The notes beneath the pieces were generated by a model that did not search any database, had not been told where the DNA came from, and saw nothing but the letters and a program-made list of their open reading frames with translations. The translations under genes and the position numbers were made by a program. DNA of 35,610 nt from Weissella confusa (lineage in GTDB: Bacteria; Bacillota; Bacilli; Lactobacillales; Lactobacillaceae): positions 1 to 35,610 of the forward strand of contig JACSZT010000023.1 in NCBI GenBank assembly GCA_014332815.1, read 5' to 3'. Positions within the stretch are counted from its first letter, which is position 1. The number at the start of each line of letters is the position of its first letter. This document shows, piece by piece, positions 17,943 to 24,830 of the stretch.

Positions 17943-17994
17943 AAAGGGGACGTGTAAGTGTGTACGAAGAAACGCTTATTACGTCCCCTTTTTT
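17943..17994 (+). terminator. Terminator or attenuator in the leader of the RNA locus
   Basis: AAAGGGGACGT (17943-17953) pairs with ACGTCCCCTTT (17981-17991), with a further TAAG/CTTA pairing inside, followed by TTTTTT (17989-17994). It would end the + transcript begun near 17750 at about 245 nt. A 19-codon ORF (17898-17957) ends with its TAA inside the left arm, so translation could open the hairpin as in leader-peptide attenuators; that ORF has only a weak, distant AGGAAAG. Position between an antisense target and a downstream RNA suggests transcriptional attenuation. Confidence 0.8.
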
Positions 17995-18002
17995 ATATGG
18001 CA

Positions 18003-18600
18003 AATTAGCACCGGTAGAACGTACACGTTATAGACGTATCCACAATTTGTGGCGGGGAAAATGCACCCCGATGATTAAACGGCATTCCCTGTGCAGTGAC
18101 GGACTATTACGGCATGGGGGTGTGGGGAGCGCATATAAGGACACGACCTCTGGCTTCCAAGCGCATTTGACGCAAAAACTAAGTGATTCAATGACGGATC
18201 ATATGTAAAACTGGGTTTGTGGGTGGCAAAACACCGCCTAGAATCAACGTATAACGTAATTCTGGACGGTCTACGGAGCTTTATTGGCTCACACCAGCGG
18301 GAAACCGCTAAAAGGCAGGTATACGGCTCCTGACGCCTTAAAAGTGTGAGTGTTGAACTAGTCTTGTTGCCGACGGTACGAGAACTCTGAGGAGCGATTG
18401 ACGTTGAATACAGTTCATTTATTGCTAAGCTATGGGTGAACTGTATTCTCAAATACTCAAATCTTTCGGAGCGATGATTGGTTAGTGCGTGTCAACCTGT
18501 TTTGGTTTAAAAAAATGTTTTAATTAGGCGTCAGCATATAAGTTCCAAGTGCTTGCACTTGTGTCTGCCGAAGGCTACTAATTAGCCGGTGTACATTACA
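18003..18600 (+). ncRNA. Large structured RNA, family not identified (ROOL/GOLLD-like scale)
   Basis: About 600 bases without a credible ORF but full of stable hairpins when read on +. Examples: CCACA/TGTGG (18040-18052); CGGGG/CCCCG (18053-18070); AGAAT+ACGT/ACGT+ATTCT (18240-18263); a three-way junction closed by CTCACAC/GTGTGAG (18288-18294 with 18344-18350) holding AGCGG-GAAA-CCGCT, a GNRA tetraloop (18296-18309), and AAGGC/GCCTT (18312-18339); a 12-bp stem (18406-18417 with 18437-18448); CAAGTG-CTTG-CACTTG with a CUUG tetraloop (18546-18561). CACCGG (18009-18014) can pair with CCGGTG (18586-18591), closing a domain of about 580 nt. GGAGCGAT occurs twice (18391 and 18468). The GNRA loop fixes the strand as +. 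The exact ends and promoter are uncertain. It is GC-richer than its surroundings. Confidence 0.65.
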
Positions 18601-18700
18601 ATCGGGATTCAAATTAAAATGGCTTTCACTTATACGAACTTGTGCAGCGGGCGTTGGATAGCGTTAAACTTCTCCTCGCAGTTTATTAGTTGCGATAGCC

Positions 18701-18774
18701 GGTATTAACAAGGTATTACACTGTTATGTTTAAAGGTATTAACAGTGTAATACCTTGTTATGTTTAAAGGTATT
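18701..18774. repeat. 34-bp repeats with an inverted core, candidate partition site or iterons
   Basis: GGTATTAACA starts at 18701 and 18735, and a variant GGTATTCATA at 18769, exactly 34 bases apart. Each of the first two units ends in GTTATGTTTAAA. Their middle 12 bases are near reverse complements (AGGTATTACACT and GTGTAATACCTT), so a perfect 21-bp inverted repeat arises (18706-18726 with 18740-18760). Further TATTAAC boxes occur at 18791-18797 (inverted) and 18829-18835. This is a likely centromere (parS) or operator for the RHH partner of ParA, or origin iterons. Confidence 0.8.
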
Positions 18775-18790
18775 CATAAGGTGTGATAAA

Positions 18791-18835
18791 GTTAATACCT
18801 TTGTGTTATAATATAGGTAACAACAAAGTATTAAC
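18791..18835 (+). promoter_or_regulatory. parA promoter flanked by inverted boxes
   Basis: The extended -10 TGTTATAAT (18804-18812) lies between GTTAATACCTTTG (18791-18803) and CAAAGTATTAAC (18824-18835), nearly inverted copies of one box that also occurs in the 34-bp repeats. Binding of the RHH protein to both boxes would cover the promoter, which fits the autoregulation usual for parA-RHH operons. parA starts 26 bases after the right box. Confidence 0.65.
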
Positions 18836-18860
18836 TAGGTAATATAAGGGTAGGAACAAT

Positions 18861-19658
18861 ATGAAAATTATTAGTTTTATGGCGATTAAAGGGGGAGTTG
18901 GTAAAACCACTATGGCTTACCAACTAGCAAAGTACGCTCAACAAAAAAAGAAGAATGTGTTGTTAATTGATTTGGATTCACAAAAAAGTTTGACTGATTC
19001 ATTCACTAAGAATCCAAATGATTTTTCTAGTTCTAAGACAATGGCGGATTTGATGAATGATCCTAACATTGGTTTGATTCAAACTAATGTTGAAGAAGGT
19101 ATTGATATTATCCCGTCACATAGCAGCCTTGATTTAATGACAGATGTCCTGGTAACTAAGGCAAATAAAGAATTATTGTTATTTATGTGGTTCGTCAAAA
19201 ACATGTCTAAATTAAATGATCTTTATGATTATGTAATCATCGATTTACCACCTGCATGGAATTTGTTAACAAAAAATGGTGTTGCGGTGGCAGATTTAAT
19301 TATTTCACCTATGGAGCCAAGCAGATTTGGCTATGATAGCCACCAAAAAGTTTTAGATAGTATCAATTCATTTAAAAACGAAATGACTGATCCTATGACT
19401 GGTAAGTCTTATGTTGTAGCTGATTTACGGTTTCTAGGTAATCGTGTTAAGCACAATACTAGTAGTTCACGTGAATTTGTTGAACAAATAAACAAATTTG
19501 ATGATTTGCTGGGGATTATACAGGAAAAAGAATTGGTAAATTCGGCCATGCTGGAGAAGAAGTCGGTTTTTGATATTACAGATAATAATTTAGATAAGAA
19601 CCAGCGTGAATTTATCAAATTACTAAGCGTGATTTTTGACAGCATATTAAAAGGATAG
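18861..19658 (+). CDS. parA: ParA-type partition ATPase
   Basis: A 265-residue Walker-type ATPase that moves plasmid copies apart before division. The deviant Walker A is KGGVGKTT at residues 11-18, Walker A' is VLLIDLDSQKSL, and Walker B is VIIDLPPAWN. There is no N-terminal HTH, so it belongs to the small ParA (type Ib/Soj) group, whose autorepression is done by the small partner protein. The start has TAGGAA upstream. The 34-bp repeats directly before it and the RHH gene four bases after it complete a partition cassette. Confidence 0.93.
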   Translation: MKIISFMAIKGGVGKTTMAYQLAKYAQQKKKNVLLIDLDSQKSLTDSFTKNPNDFSSSKTMADLMNDPNIGLIQTNVEEGIDIIPSHSSLDLMTDVLVTKANKELLLFMWFVKNMSKLNDLYDYVIIDLPPAWNLLTKNGVAVADLIISPMEPSRFGYDSHQKVLDSINSFKNEMTDPMTGKSYVVADLRFLGNRVKHNTSSSREFVEQINKFDDLLGIIQEKELVNSAMLEKKSVFDITDNNLDKNQREFIKLLSVIFDSILKG

Positions 19659-19661
19659 ATT

Positions 19662-19901
19662 ATGACAAATAGATTTGAGACAAATGGAACGCTAAGTTCT
19701 GACTATGGAATCGTAAAAAGTATTGAAAATAGCAAGTCTGATTTAGACCAGCTTGCGTGGAACCGTAAGGTTCGCACTAGCTTTTCAATTAAGAAAACAA
19801 ATGTTGATAGGTTAGATGAATTGGTTAATAAATTACATGTAAAATCAAGGTCAGAATTGTTAGATACTTTAATTGAAAAAGGATATAACGATTTTATTTA
19901 A
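19662..19901 (+). CDS. RHH partner of ParA (centromere-binding protein)
   Basis: A 79-residue protein. The C-terminal half (KVRTSFSIKKTNVDRLDELV ... SRSELLDTLIEKG) is a ribbon-helix-helix domain: a strand followed by two helices with the SRSELL turn. The N-terminal 35 residues are polar and probably flexible, as in ParG/omega-type partners that stimulate ParA. It follows parA by three bases and should bind the repeats at 18.70-18.84 kb. Confidence 0.82.
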   Translation: MTNRFETNGTLSSDYGIVKSIENSKSDLDQLAWNRKVRTSFSIKKTNVDRLDELVNKLHVKSRSELLDTLIEKGYNDFI

Positions 19902-19925
19902 ATATGATGACTGAATAGCCATTGA

Positions 19926-20009
19926 TTAAGGTATACACCGGCGTCTACAAGCACTGACTTTGTGAAGTCCCAAAATTACTCTGATCAGTGCTTATTTGCT
20001 ATACCTTAA
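19926..20009. repeat. Compound hairpin after the partition genes
   Basis: Two nested perfect stems: TTAAGGTATA (19926-19935) with TATACCTTAA (20000-20009), and inside it AAGCACTGA (19949-19957) with TCAGTGCTT (19985-19993). The internal loop is lopsided (13 versus 6 bases) and the top loop is 27 bases. No T-run follows, so it is a poor terminator. It could be a small RNA, an origin hairpin or a recombination site. The rest of the stretch from 19902 to 20165 has no gene; a short dyad GCCcATT/AATGGC lies near 20086-20102. Confidence 0.65.
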
Positions 20010-20165
20010 GACTTTTGAAATTCAATAAAATCCAAACTAGACCACCGTAACTCCATAGCCTCCGACAGGCACAGGGGAAAATCCCAGAAGCCCATTAAAA
20101 AATGGCCCAAAATCTGTAATAAATTGAGGCCTATACAAAAAGTTAAAGTTAAATACTTTAGCTGA

Positions 20166-20485
20166 TTAAGCGGCCATTTGTCGGTATTCTACCGGTGAGT
20201 GGCCGTTTAATTTTGCTTGAATTCGTGTGTTGTTGTAATACAGTATCCAATTTTTAATTGCGTCAATCAACTCTTTTGACGATGAATAATTGTTCAATGG
20301 GAAAATTTCGACCTTCAACTTATTAAAGAAACTTTCCATAACCGTATTGTCTAGAACGGTCGCACGACGCAACATGCTTTGGATGATGCGGTTTTGCTTT
20401 AGTGTCTTACGCAATGCACTGTAACGATATTGCCAGCCTTGATCAGTGTGAATGGTTGTTCGATAAGTAAGTTTTGGCAGTAATT
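20166..20485 (-). pseudogene. IS3-family transposase (OrfB) C-terminal remnant
   Basis: Read on minus, about 105 codons encode the end of an IS3/IS150-type OrfB. THTDQGWQY-like IHTDQGWQYRY carries the second catalytic Asp, DNTVMESFFNKLKVE the catalytic Glu, and YYNNTRIQAKLNGHSPVEYR is the usual C-terminal motif. The N-terminal part with the first Asp and OrfA are absent, so it cannot be active. It ends abruptly against a relaxase fragment at about 20485. The terminal inverted repeat could not be identified with confidence. Confidence 0.87.
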
Positions 20486-20486
20486 G

Positions 20487-20603
20487 GGCGCTATACCACC
20501 AGAATCAATTGAACAGGTAAAGCATGAGAGTAGTAACGAATGGTTGAAGAATGAGCGATTCAATCGTGAACATTTTGGCGGATATAAATTAAAAAACATA
20601 TAA
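20487..20603 (+). pseudogene. 3' end of a second, divergent MobA relaxase
   Basis: In one + frame this codes AIPPESIEQVKHESSNEWLK and further NERFNREHFGGY, then stops at 20601-20603. The plasmid's own relaxase has AIPQDLIEQAKQVSGNEWLK and RERYTRDRVGGD near its C-terminus, giving about 18 identities in 33 positions. The fragment is therefore from another plasmid's relaxase, not a recent duplicate. It is joined to the transposase remnant on its 5' side and lies about 90 bases before the EPS genes. Confidence 0.78.
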
Positions 20604-20691
20604 GTATTTATTTTACGTGGTATAGTTTAAAGATGTATATGATAAAAAGCGAATCTACTAATTAGATTTGCAAATATAAAAGGTGGATTAT

Positions 20692-21573
20692 ATGGATAAT
20701 GTGATTGATTTGAGAAGACTCTGGCTTATTGTTCGTCGAAATGGTTGGCTGATGATTTTGTCAGGGATTTTGTTTAGTAGTATTAGCTTTGGTGTTGCAA
20801 AATTTGTTATTCCTCCCATGTACAGTGCCTCGGCTGATTTACTTGTAAATCGACAGCATGACGATACTCAGCAGGGTTTGCAGTATAACGATCAACAAGC
20901 TGACGTTCAAATCATTAATACATATAAGGATATTATTACGCGACCTATTATTCTGAATGCTGTGGTCAAAGAATTAAATCGTCCACACAAGGTACAAGTT
21001 TCACCAGCTATTCCGGCCAAGTATGATGTGAATGAATGGGGACAACAAGTACAAACCAGTCCAGGTCACGAGGCCGTTTACAAAATGATTCCATCTACTT
21101 ATCGTAATCGAGGATTAGATGACAAGACGATTGCCGATATGATCAGCATTTCAAATCAAACTAATTCGCAAGTTTTTTCAGTGAATGTGAAATCTCGGGA
21201 TGCGAAGATGTCCCAAGATGTTGCGAACGCAATTGCTAAGGTCTTTAAGACAAAGATTGCTTCAATTATGGCGGTATCTAACGTGTCAATTGTGTCTAAG
21301 GCTACAAAAAATACGGTGCCAGTCTCACCAAATGTTAAGTTAATTACGTTGGCTGGTTTTGTTTTGGGTGTTGTTACGGCCTTTGGTTGGGGATTCATCA
21401 AGGAGCTAACCGATCGCACAGTTAAGAACTTAGAATTCCTGACTGAAGAATTGAATCTCACGAATTTAGGAATTATCAGTTACATTGGTAAGATTCCTGA
21501 TTTGAAAGAAGTCCTTGCAGAAGAAGAACAACAGAAACGAACTAGTGAGTCTCGTTCTAATCGACGCATTTAA
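20692..21573 (+). CDS. epsB: EPS chain-length/export modulator (Wzz/YveK family, BY-kinase partner)
   Basis: A 293-residue protein with an N-terminal membrane segment (about 18-38), an outer domain with YSASADLLVNRQ and VQIINTYKDIITRP, and a second segment near 218-238. This is the CpsC/YveK/Wzz layout. The protein activates the tyrosine kinase encoded next and controls chain length. The ATG at 20692 is chosen because AGGTGG lies five bases upstream; a GTG at 20683 falls inside that site. It is the first gene of the EPS operon. Confidence 0.92.
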   Translation: MDNVIDLRRLWLIVRRNGWLMILSGILFSSISFGVAKFVIPPMYSASADLLVNRQHDDTQQGLQYNDQQADVQIINTYKDIITRPIILNAVVKELNRPHKVQVSPAIPAKYDVNEWGQQVQTSPGHEAVYKMIPSTYRNRGLDDKTIADMISISNQTNSQVFSVNVKSRDAKMSQDVANAIAKVFKTKIASIMAVSNVSIVSKATKNTVPVSPNVKLITLAGFVLGVVTAFGWGFIKELTDRTVKNLEFLTEELNLTNLGIISYIGKIPDLKEVLAEEEQQKRTSESRSNRRI

Positions 21574-21585
21574 TGGAGAAAAGTG

Positions 21586-22338
21586 ATGAGTATTTTTAAA
21601 AAGAAATATAGACCAGATACAGAAACGCAAGTTAATGGGGCACGCTTAGTGACTTTCGTTGCACCGAAGCATGTTATTTCAGAACAATTTCGTACATTGC
21701 GTACGAATATCGAATTCTCTGGTGCAGCTTTGGATAAGCTGCAGGTTGTGATGTTTACGTCGGCTGAAATGTCCGATGGAAAGACAACGGTTGCATCTAA
21801 TGTTGCTGTCACATGGGCTCAAGCCGGAAAAAGTGTGCTTTATGTTGATGCGGATTTGCGTCGTCCAACATCACAGTCGACTTTTAATTTATTAAACACA
21901 CGCGGATTAACTACGATTCTGGCCAGCAATGCTCAACCCAAGGATACAGTACAGAAAACATTTGTGGATAATCTAGAAGTACTAACATCTGGACCAGTAC
22001 CGCCTAATCCAGCAGAATTATTAGGTTCAGCCCGTATGGCATCTGTAATTGACTGGATGCGCAATAATTACGATATTGTCGTGCTTGATGTCCCTCCAGT
22101 GATGGTAGTTACGGATGCGCAAGTACTGATGCCACTAGTAGACGGTGCAATTTTGGTTACAACGTTTGGTAAGACGTTAAAGGTTAATCTCCAACGTACT
22201 GTTGAAACGTTACGTTTAACGGATACAAAGATTTTGGGAGTTGTCCAACGTGTTCGTGGTGGTAAAAACGATGCAGGTTATGGATATGGTTATGGATATG
22301 GATATGGTTACGGTTATGGTCAAAGCAACGGAGATTGA
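21586..22338 (+). CDS. epsC: Bacterial tyrosine kinase of EPS regulation (CpsD/YwqD family)
   Basis: A 250-residue BY-kinase. Walker A is SAEMSDGKTT (59-68), Walker A' VLYVDADLRRP with Asp88, and Walker B IVVLDVPP. The C-terminus holds a cluster of seven tyrosines alternating with glycine (YGYGYGYG...), the autophosphorylation tail of these kinases. With the EpsB activator and the PHP-type phosphatase at 32379 it forms the phosphorylation cycle that controls polymer length and export. The ATG at 21586 follows GGAG; a GTG at 21583 is less likely. Confidence 0.95.
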   Translation: MSIFKKKYRPDTETQVNGARLVTFVAPKHVISEQFRTLRTNIEFSGAALDKLQVVMFTSAEMSDGKTTVASNVAVTWAQAGKSVLYVDADLRRPTSQSTFNLLNTRGLTTILASNAQPKDTVQKTFVDNLEVLTSGPVPPNPAELLGSARMASVIDWMRNNYDIVVLDVPPVMVVTDAQVLMPLVDGAILVTTFGKTLKVNLQRTVETLRLTDTKILGVVQRVRGGKNDAGYGYGYGYGYGYGYGQSNGD

Positions 22339-22341
22339 GGT

Positions 22342-22962
22342 ATGAGTAGGCGTTTTTTGTATCAAGGGGTTAAAAGATTAATAGATATCGTTGGGGGAAT
22401 CGTTGGATTAATTGTTTTTTTCCCTATTACAATCTGGATTGTAATAAGAATAAAGTTGGAGGATGGAGGACCGGTATTGTATAAACAAATTCGTGTGGGA
22501 AAGCAAGGCGAATTATTTAGTATGTACAAGTTTCGATCAATGGTTGTTGGGGCACCTTCGTTAAAGGGCGAACTGTTGCAACAAAATGAATCTGATGGTC
22601 CAATTTTTAAAATAAAAAACGATCCAAGAGTAACGGAAATAGGAAAGTTTATTAGAAAACATTCTTTGGATGAGATACCTCAGTTTATGAATGTTATTCA
22701 AGGGAAAATGAGCTTAGTAGGGCCACGACCTGCACTTCCTGAGGAAGTGAGGCAATATTCAAATTACGAAATTAAACGGCTCGAAACGAAACCTGGACTA
22801 ACAGGCCTATGGCAAGTTAGCGGTCGCTCAAACTTGTCATTTAAAAAAATGATACAGCTAGATATTATGTATATTGACACAATGAGTTTATTCGTTGATT
22901 TGAAAATATTATTTAAAACTGTTTCTCAGATGTTTTATTCAAATAACAATGGAGCATATTGA
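22342..22962 (+). CDS. epsE: Priming glycosyltransferase: undecaprenyl-phosphate sugar-1-phosphate transferase
   Basis: A 206-residue enzyme that transfers the first sugar-1-phosphate to undecaprenyl phosphate. One N-terminal membrane segment (about 14-34) is followed by the conserved domain: YKFRSM, DPRVTEIGKFIRKHSLDEIP, SLVGPRPALPEE and KPGLTGLWQVSGRS. These are the hallmarks of the WcaJ/RfbP (PssY-like) family. It is of the short form without the multi-span N-terminal domain. Substrate (galactose or glucose) cannot be told from sequence. It follows epsC by three bases. Confidence 0.95.
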   Translation: MSRRFLYQGVKRLIDIVGGIVGLIVFFPITIWIVIRIKLEDGGPVLYKQIRVGKQGELFSMYKFRSMVVGAPSLKGELLQQNESDGPIFKIKNDPRVTEIGKFIRKHSLDEIPQFMNVIQGKMSLVGPRPALPEEVRQYSNYEIKRLETKPGLTGLWQVSGRSNLSFKKMIQLDIMYIDTMSLFVDLKILFKTVSQMFYSNNNGAY

Positions 22963-23037
22963 ACGGCAAAGTTCAATATTTAACTAGTTCATTTGATGAC
23001 AAACGGAATAGTCTAACTGTATTGATTGGAGAAAACA

Positions 23038-23487
23038 ATGAAATTATTACTAGTAAGTTCGAGTGGGGGGCATCTCAACCACTTGATGCGAATTAAAAAA
23101 GTATGGGATAGATACGATAGAGTGTGGGTAACGTTTGACAAACCAGATGCCGTATCAGCACTTGGAAATGAAAATATCTATTTTGGATATTTTCCGACAA
23201 ATCGAAACATTCTGAACTTAATTAGGAACTTATTTTTAGCAATTAAAATTTTATTTTCAGAAAAACCAGATGTTGTAATGTCAACGGGGGCTGGAATAGC
23301 GGTTCCGTTTTTTTATGTTGCTAAGTTAATGAAGATAAAAACAGTGTACATTGAAGTTATTGATCGAGTAGATAAACCGACTTTAACGGGAAGGTTGGTT
23401 GAACGTATGACGGATTTGTTTATAGTTCAATGGCCAGAGATGCAAAATGTTTATAAAAAGAGCGTGTATATCGGGAGAATTTACTGA
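23038..23487 (+). CDS. Alg14/PssD-type glycosyltransferase subunit (EpsF-like)
   Basis: A 149-residue protein that anchors and activates a two-part GT-B glycosyltransferase. LLVSSSGGHLNHL at the N-terminus and DVVMSTGAGIAVPF are Alg14/CpsF/PssD signatures. It forms the acceptor-side half and pairs with the next product. ATG 23038 follows GGAG by six bases; a TTG at 23026 is not needed. Its TGA overlaps the ATG of the partner (TGATG), as usual for this pair. The 75 bases before it hold no gene. Confidence 0.9.
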   Translation: MKLLLVSSSGGHLNHLMRIKKVWDRYDRVWVTFDKPDAVSALGNENIYFGYFPTNRNILNLIRNLFLAIKILFSEKPDVVMSTGAGIAVPFFYVAKLMKIKTVYIEVIDRVDKPTLTGRLVERMTDLFIVQWPEMQNVYKKSVYIGRIY

Positions 23488-23969
23488 TGATTTTTTTGAC
23501 TGTGGGAACCCATGAGCAAGGTTTTAATCGATTGATAGAGATGATGGATGAAATCAGCGTTAAAATCAACGAACCGATTTTTATGCAAATTGGATATTCA
23601 ACCGTAACACCAATAAATGCAGAATATACTAGATTTTTAAGTGCTGATGAAATGGCGCAAAAGATGAACGAAGCTCGATTAGTTGTAACGCACGGTGGAC
23701 CAGCTTCATTTTTTGCTGCTTTAGAAGCAGGAAAATTTGTATCTGTTGTGCCACGGTTGAAGAAGTTTGGTGAGCACGTTAATGATCATCAAATTGAATT
23801 TGTGGAATTTGTAATAAACAACGGCCTATCGATTAAAATGGTTGAAACGAAAGAAGAATTAATAGATTCAATAATATCTCCTACGCCGAACACTTATATT
23901 GGTAATGAAATGGTTGAAAAATTTTCTGAAAGACTGATAGATAAAATTAAAGAGATTAACAAGAAATAA
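23487..23969 (+). CDS. Alg13/PssE-type glycosyltransferase catalytic subunit (EpsG-like)
   Basis: A 160-residue GT28 C-terminal-like domain. FLTVGTHEQGFNRLI at the start, VVTHGGPASFFAALEAGK for nucleotide-sugar binding, and VPRLKKFGEHVNDHQ are the family motifs. With the preceding Alg14-like subunit it adds the second sugar of the repeat unit at the membrane; in related streptococcal and lactococcal systems this is often galactose. It overlaps its partner by one base. Confidence 0.92.
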   Translation: MIFLTVGTHEQGFNRLIEMMDEISVKINEPIFMQIGYSTVTPINAEYTRFLSADEMAQKMNEARLVVTHGGPASFFAALEAGKFVSVVPRLKKFGEHVNDHQIEFVEFVINNGLSIKMVETKEELIDSIISPTPNTYIGNEMVEKFSERLIDKIKEINKK

Positions 23970-23997
23970 AAATATTTCTTCCACAAATTTAGAATTG

Positions 23998-24026
23998 GCG
24001 GCTGGCTTCATGATGAAGTCAGCTGC
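23998..24026 (+). terminator. Stem-loop between EPS genes, weak terminator
   Basis: GCGGCTGGCTTCA pairs with TGAAGTCAGCTGC (one wobble, 3-base loop), followed by TTTGTTAA. The T-run is short, so termination would be partial. It lies after the Alg13-like gene and may adjust expression of the downstream EPS genes. Confidence 0.5.
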
Positions 24027-24113
24027 TTTGTTAATACATTATTATTCTAATCTCAACTGATCAAAGAGACATATATGTTTGCTAGTGCAAATTTAATTTT
24101 TATTGGGGGGTTT

Positions 24114-24830
24114 ATGATACCTAAAACAATTCATTATGTATGGTTTGGTGGAAATGAAAAGCCAAAATCAGTACTAAACGCTATTGAAACATGGCGGACA
24201 AATTTACCTGACTACGAAATTCGTGAATGGAACGAGTTGAATTACGAGCTTACTGAAAGTACCCCAAATTATGTGGCCCAGGCGTTTAAAGAAAAATCAT
24301 GGGCATTCGCTTCAGATTATGTAAGACTAGATGTTTTAAATCAGTTTGGTGGAATATATTTGGACACTGATGTGGAGCTGTTGAAAGGCTTCGATGATTT
24401 ATTGGATTTGAAAAGCTTTATAGGACTAGAGTCTGATTTTGCTTTTTCAACTGCTGTAATTGGATCAGAAGATCATCAAACATGGACAGAAATGTCGATT
24501 AAAGATTATCAGACTCGTTCATTTGTTAATGAATCTGGGAAAAAAGACAAAACACCAAATTCAATTTACTTGTTTGAATTACTTGGAGGCAAGAGTTCGA
24601 AATACTTTGATCGGGTACTCCCGACTACTTTTTTTTCACCAATCAGTTTCAATACGGGAGCGGTTAACATCACTTCAGAAACGGTGGCAGTGCACCATTT
24701 TTCAGGAACCTGGAAAAATAGAAGAAGTAAGATTAAAGACTTGATAATGCGAGGAATGGCTAAATTATTAGGTGAGTCAACTTTTGAGAGAGTAAAAAAA
24801 TATGGAAAATCAATTAGTTCTAAAAAGTAA
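24114..24830 (+). CDS. GT32-type glycosyltransferase (capsular sugar transferase)
   Basis: A 238-residue enzyme. IPKTIHYVWFGG at the N-terminus and GGIYLDTDVELL carrying the DxD metal-binding motif, with FASDYVRLDVL before it, are signatures of the GT32/Och1-like family. It would add one sugar to the growing lipid-linked repeat. The ATG at 24114 has GGGGGG upstream and starts right at the family's conserved N-terminus; the longer form from 24075 adds an unrelated stretch. Its end overlaps the next gene by 29 bases. Confidence 0.88.
   Translation: MIPKTIHYVWFGGNEKPKSVLNAIETWRTNLPDYEIREWNELNYELTESTPNYVAQAFKEKSWAFASDYVRLDVLNQFGGIYLDTDVELLKGFDDLLDLKSFIGLESDFAFSTAVIGSEDHQTWTEMSIKDYQTRSFVNESGKKDKTPNSIYLFELLGGKSSKYFDRVLPTTFFSPISFNTGAVNITSETVAVHHFSGTWKNRRSKIKDLIMRGMAKLLGESTFERVKKYGKSISSKK

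Noticed and set aside
17750..17995. Fst-type type I toxin-antitoxin locus
   Set aside because: The antisense RNA layout is similar, but no short hydrophobic toxin ORF with a charged tail is present on the sense strand.
17960..18208. 82-residue + ORF across the attenuator and start of the RNA region
   Set aside because: It starts inside the terminator loop, has no ribosome site, and has the Arg/His/Cys-rich composition of a shadow over structured RNA.
18075..18452. 125-residue - ORF over the RNA region
   Set aside because: Rich in Ser, Arg, Thr and Cys with no motif or ribosome site. It covers RNA stems and looks like the shadow ORFs seen over rRNA genes.
18003..18600. Group I/II intron, tmRNA or RNase P RNA
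   Set aside because: No intron-encoded protein or recognised splice-core motif was seen, no tag ORF or tRNA-like ends, and none of the conserved RNase P blocks by eye. A covariance search would settle it.
18701..18835. Repeats considered as a CRISPR array
   Set aside because: The units abut each other with no spacers, only two and a half copies exist, no cas genes occur, and they lie at a parA promoter.
20399..20599. 66-residue - ORF joining transposase and relaxase remnants
   Set aside because: It is out of frame with the transposase motifs and crosses the scar; an accidental frame.
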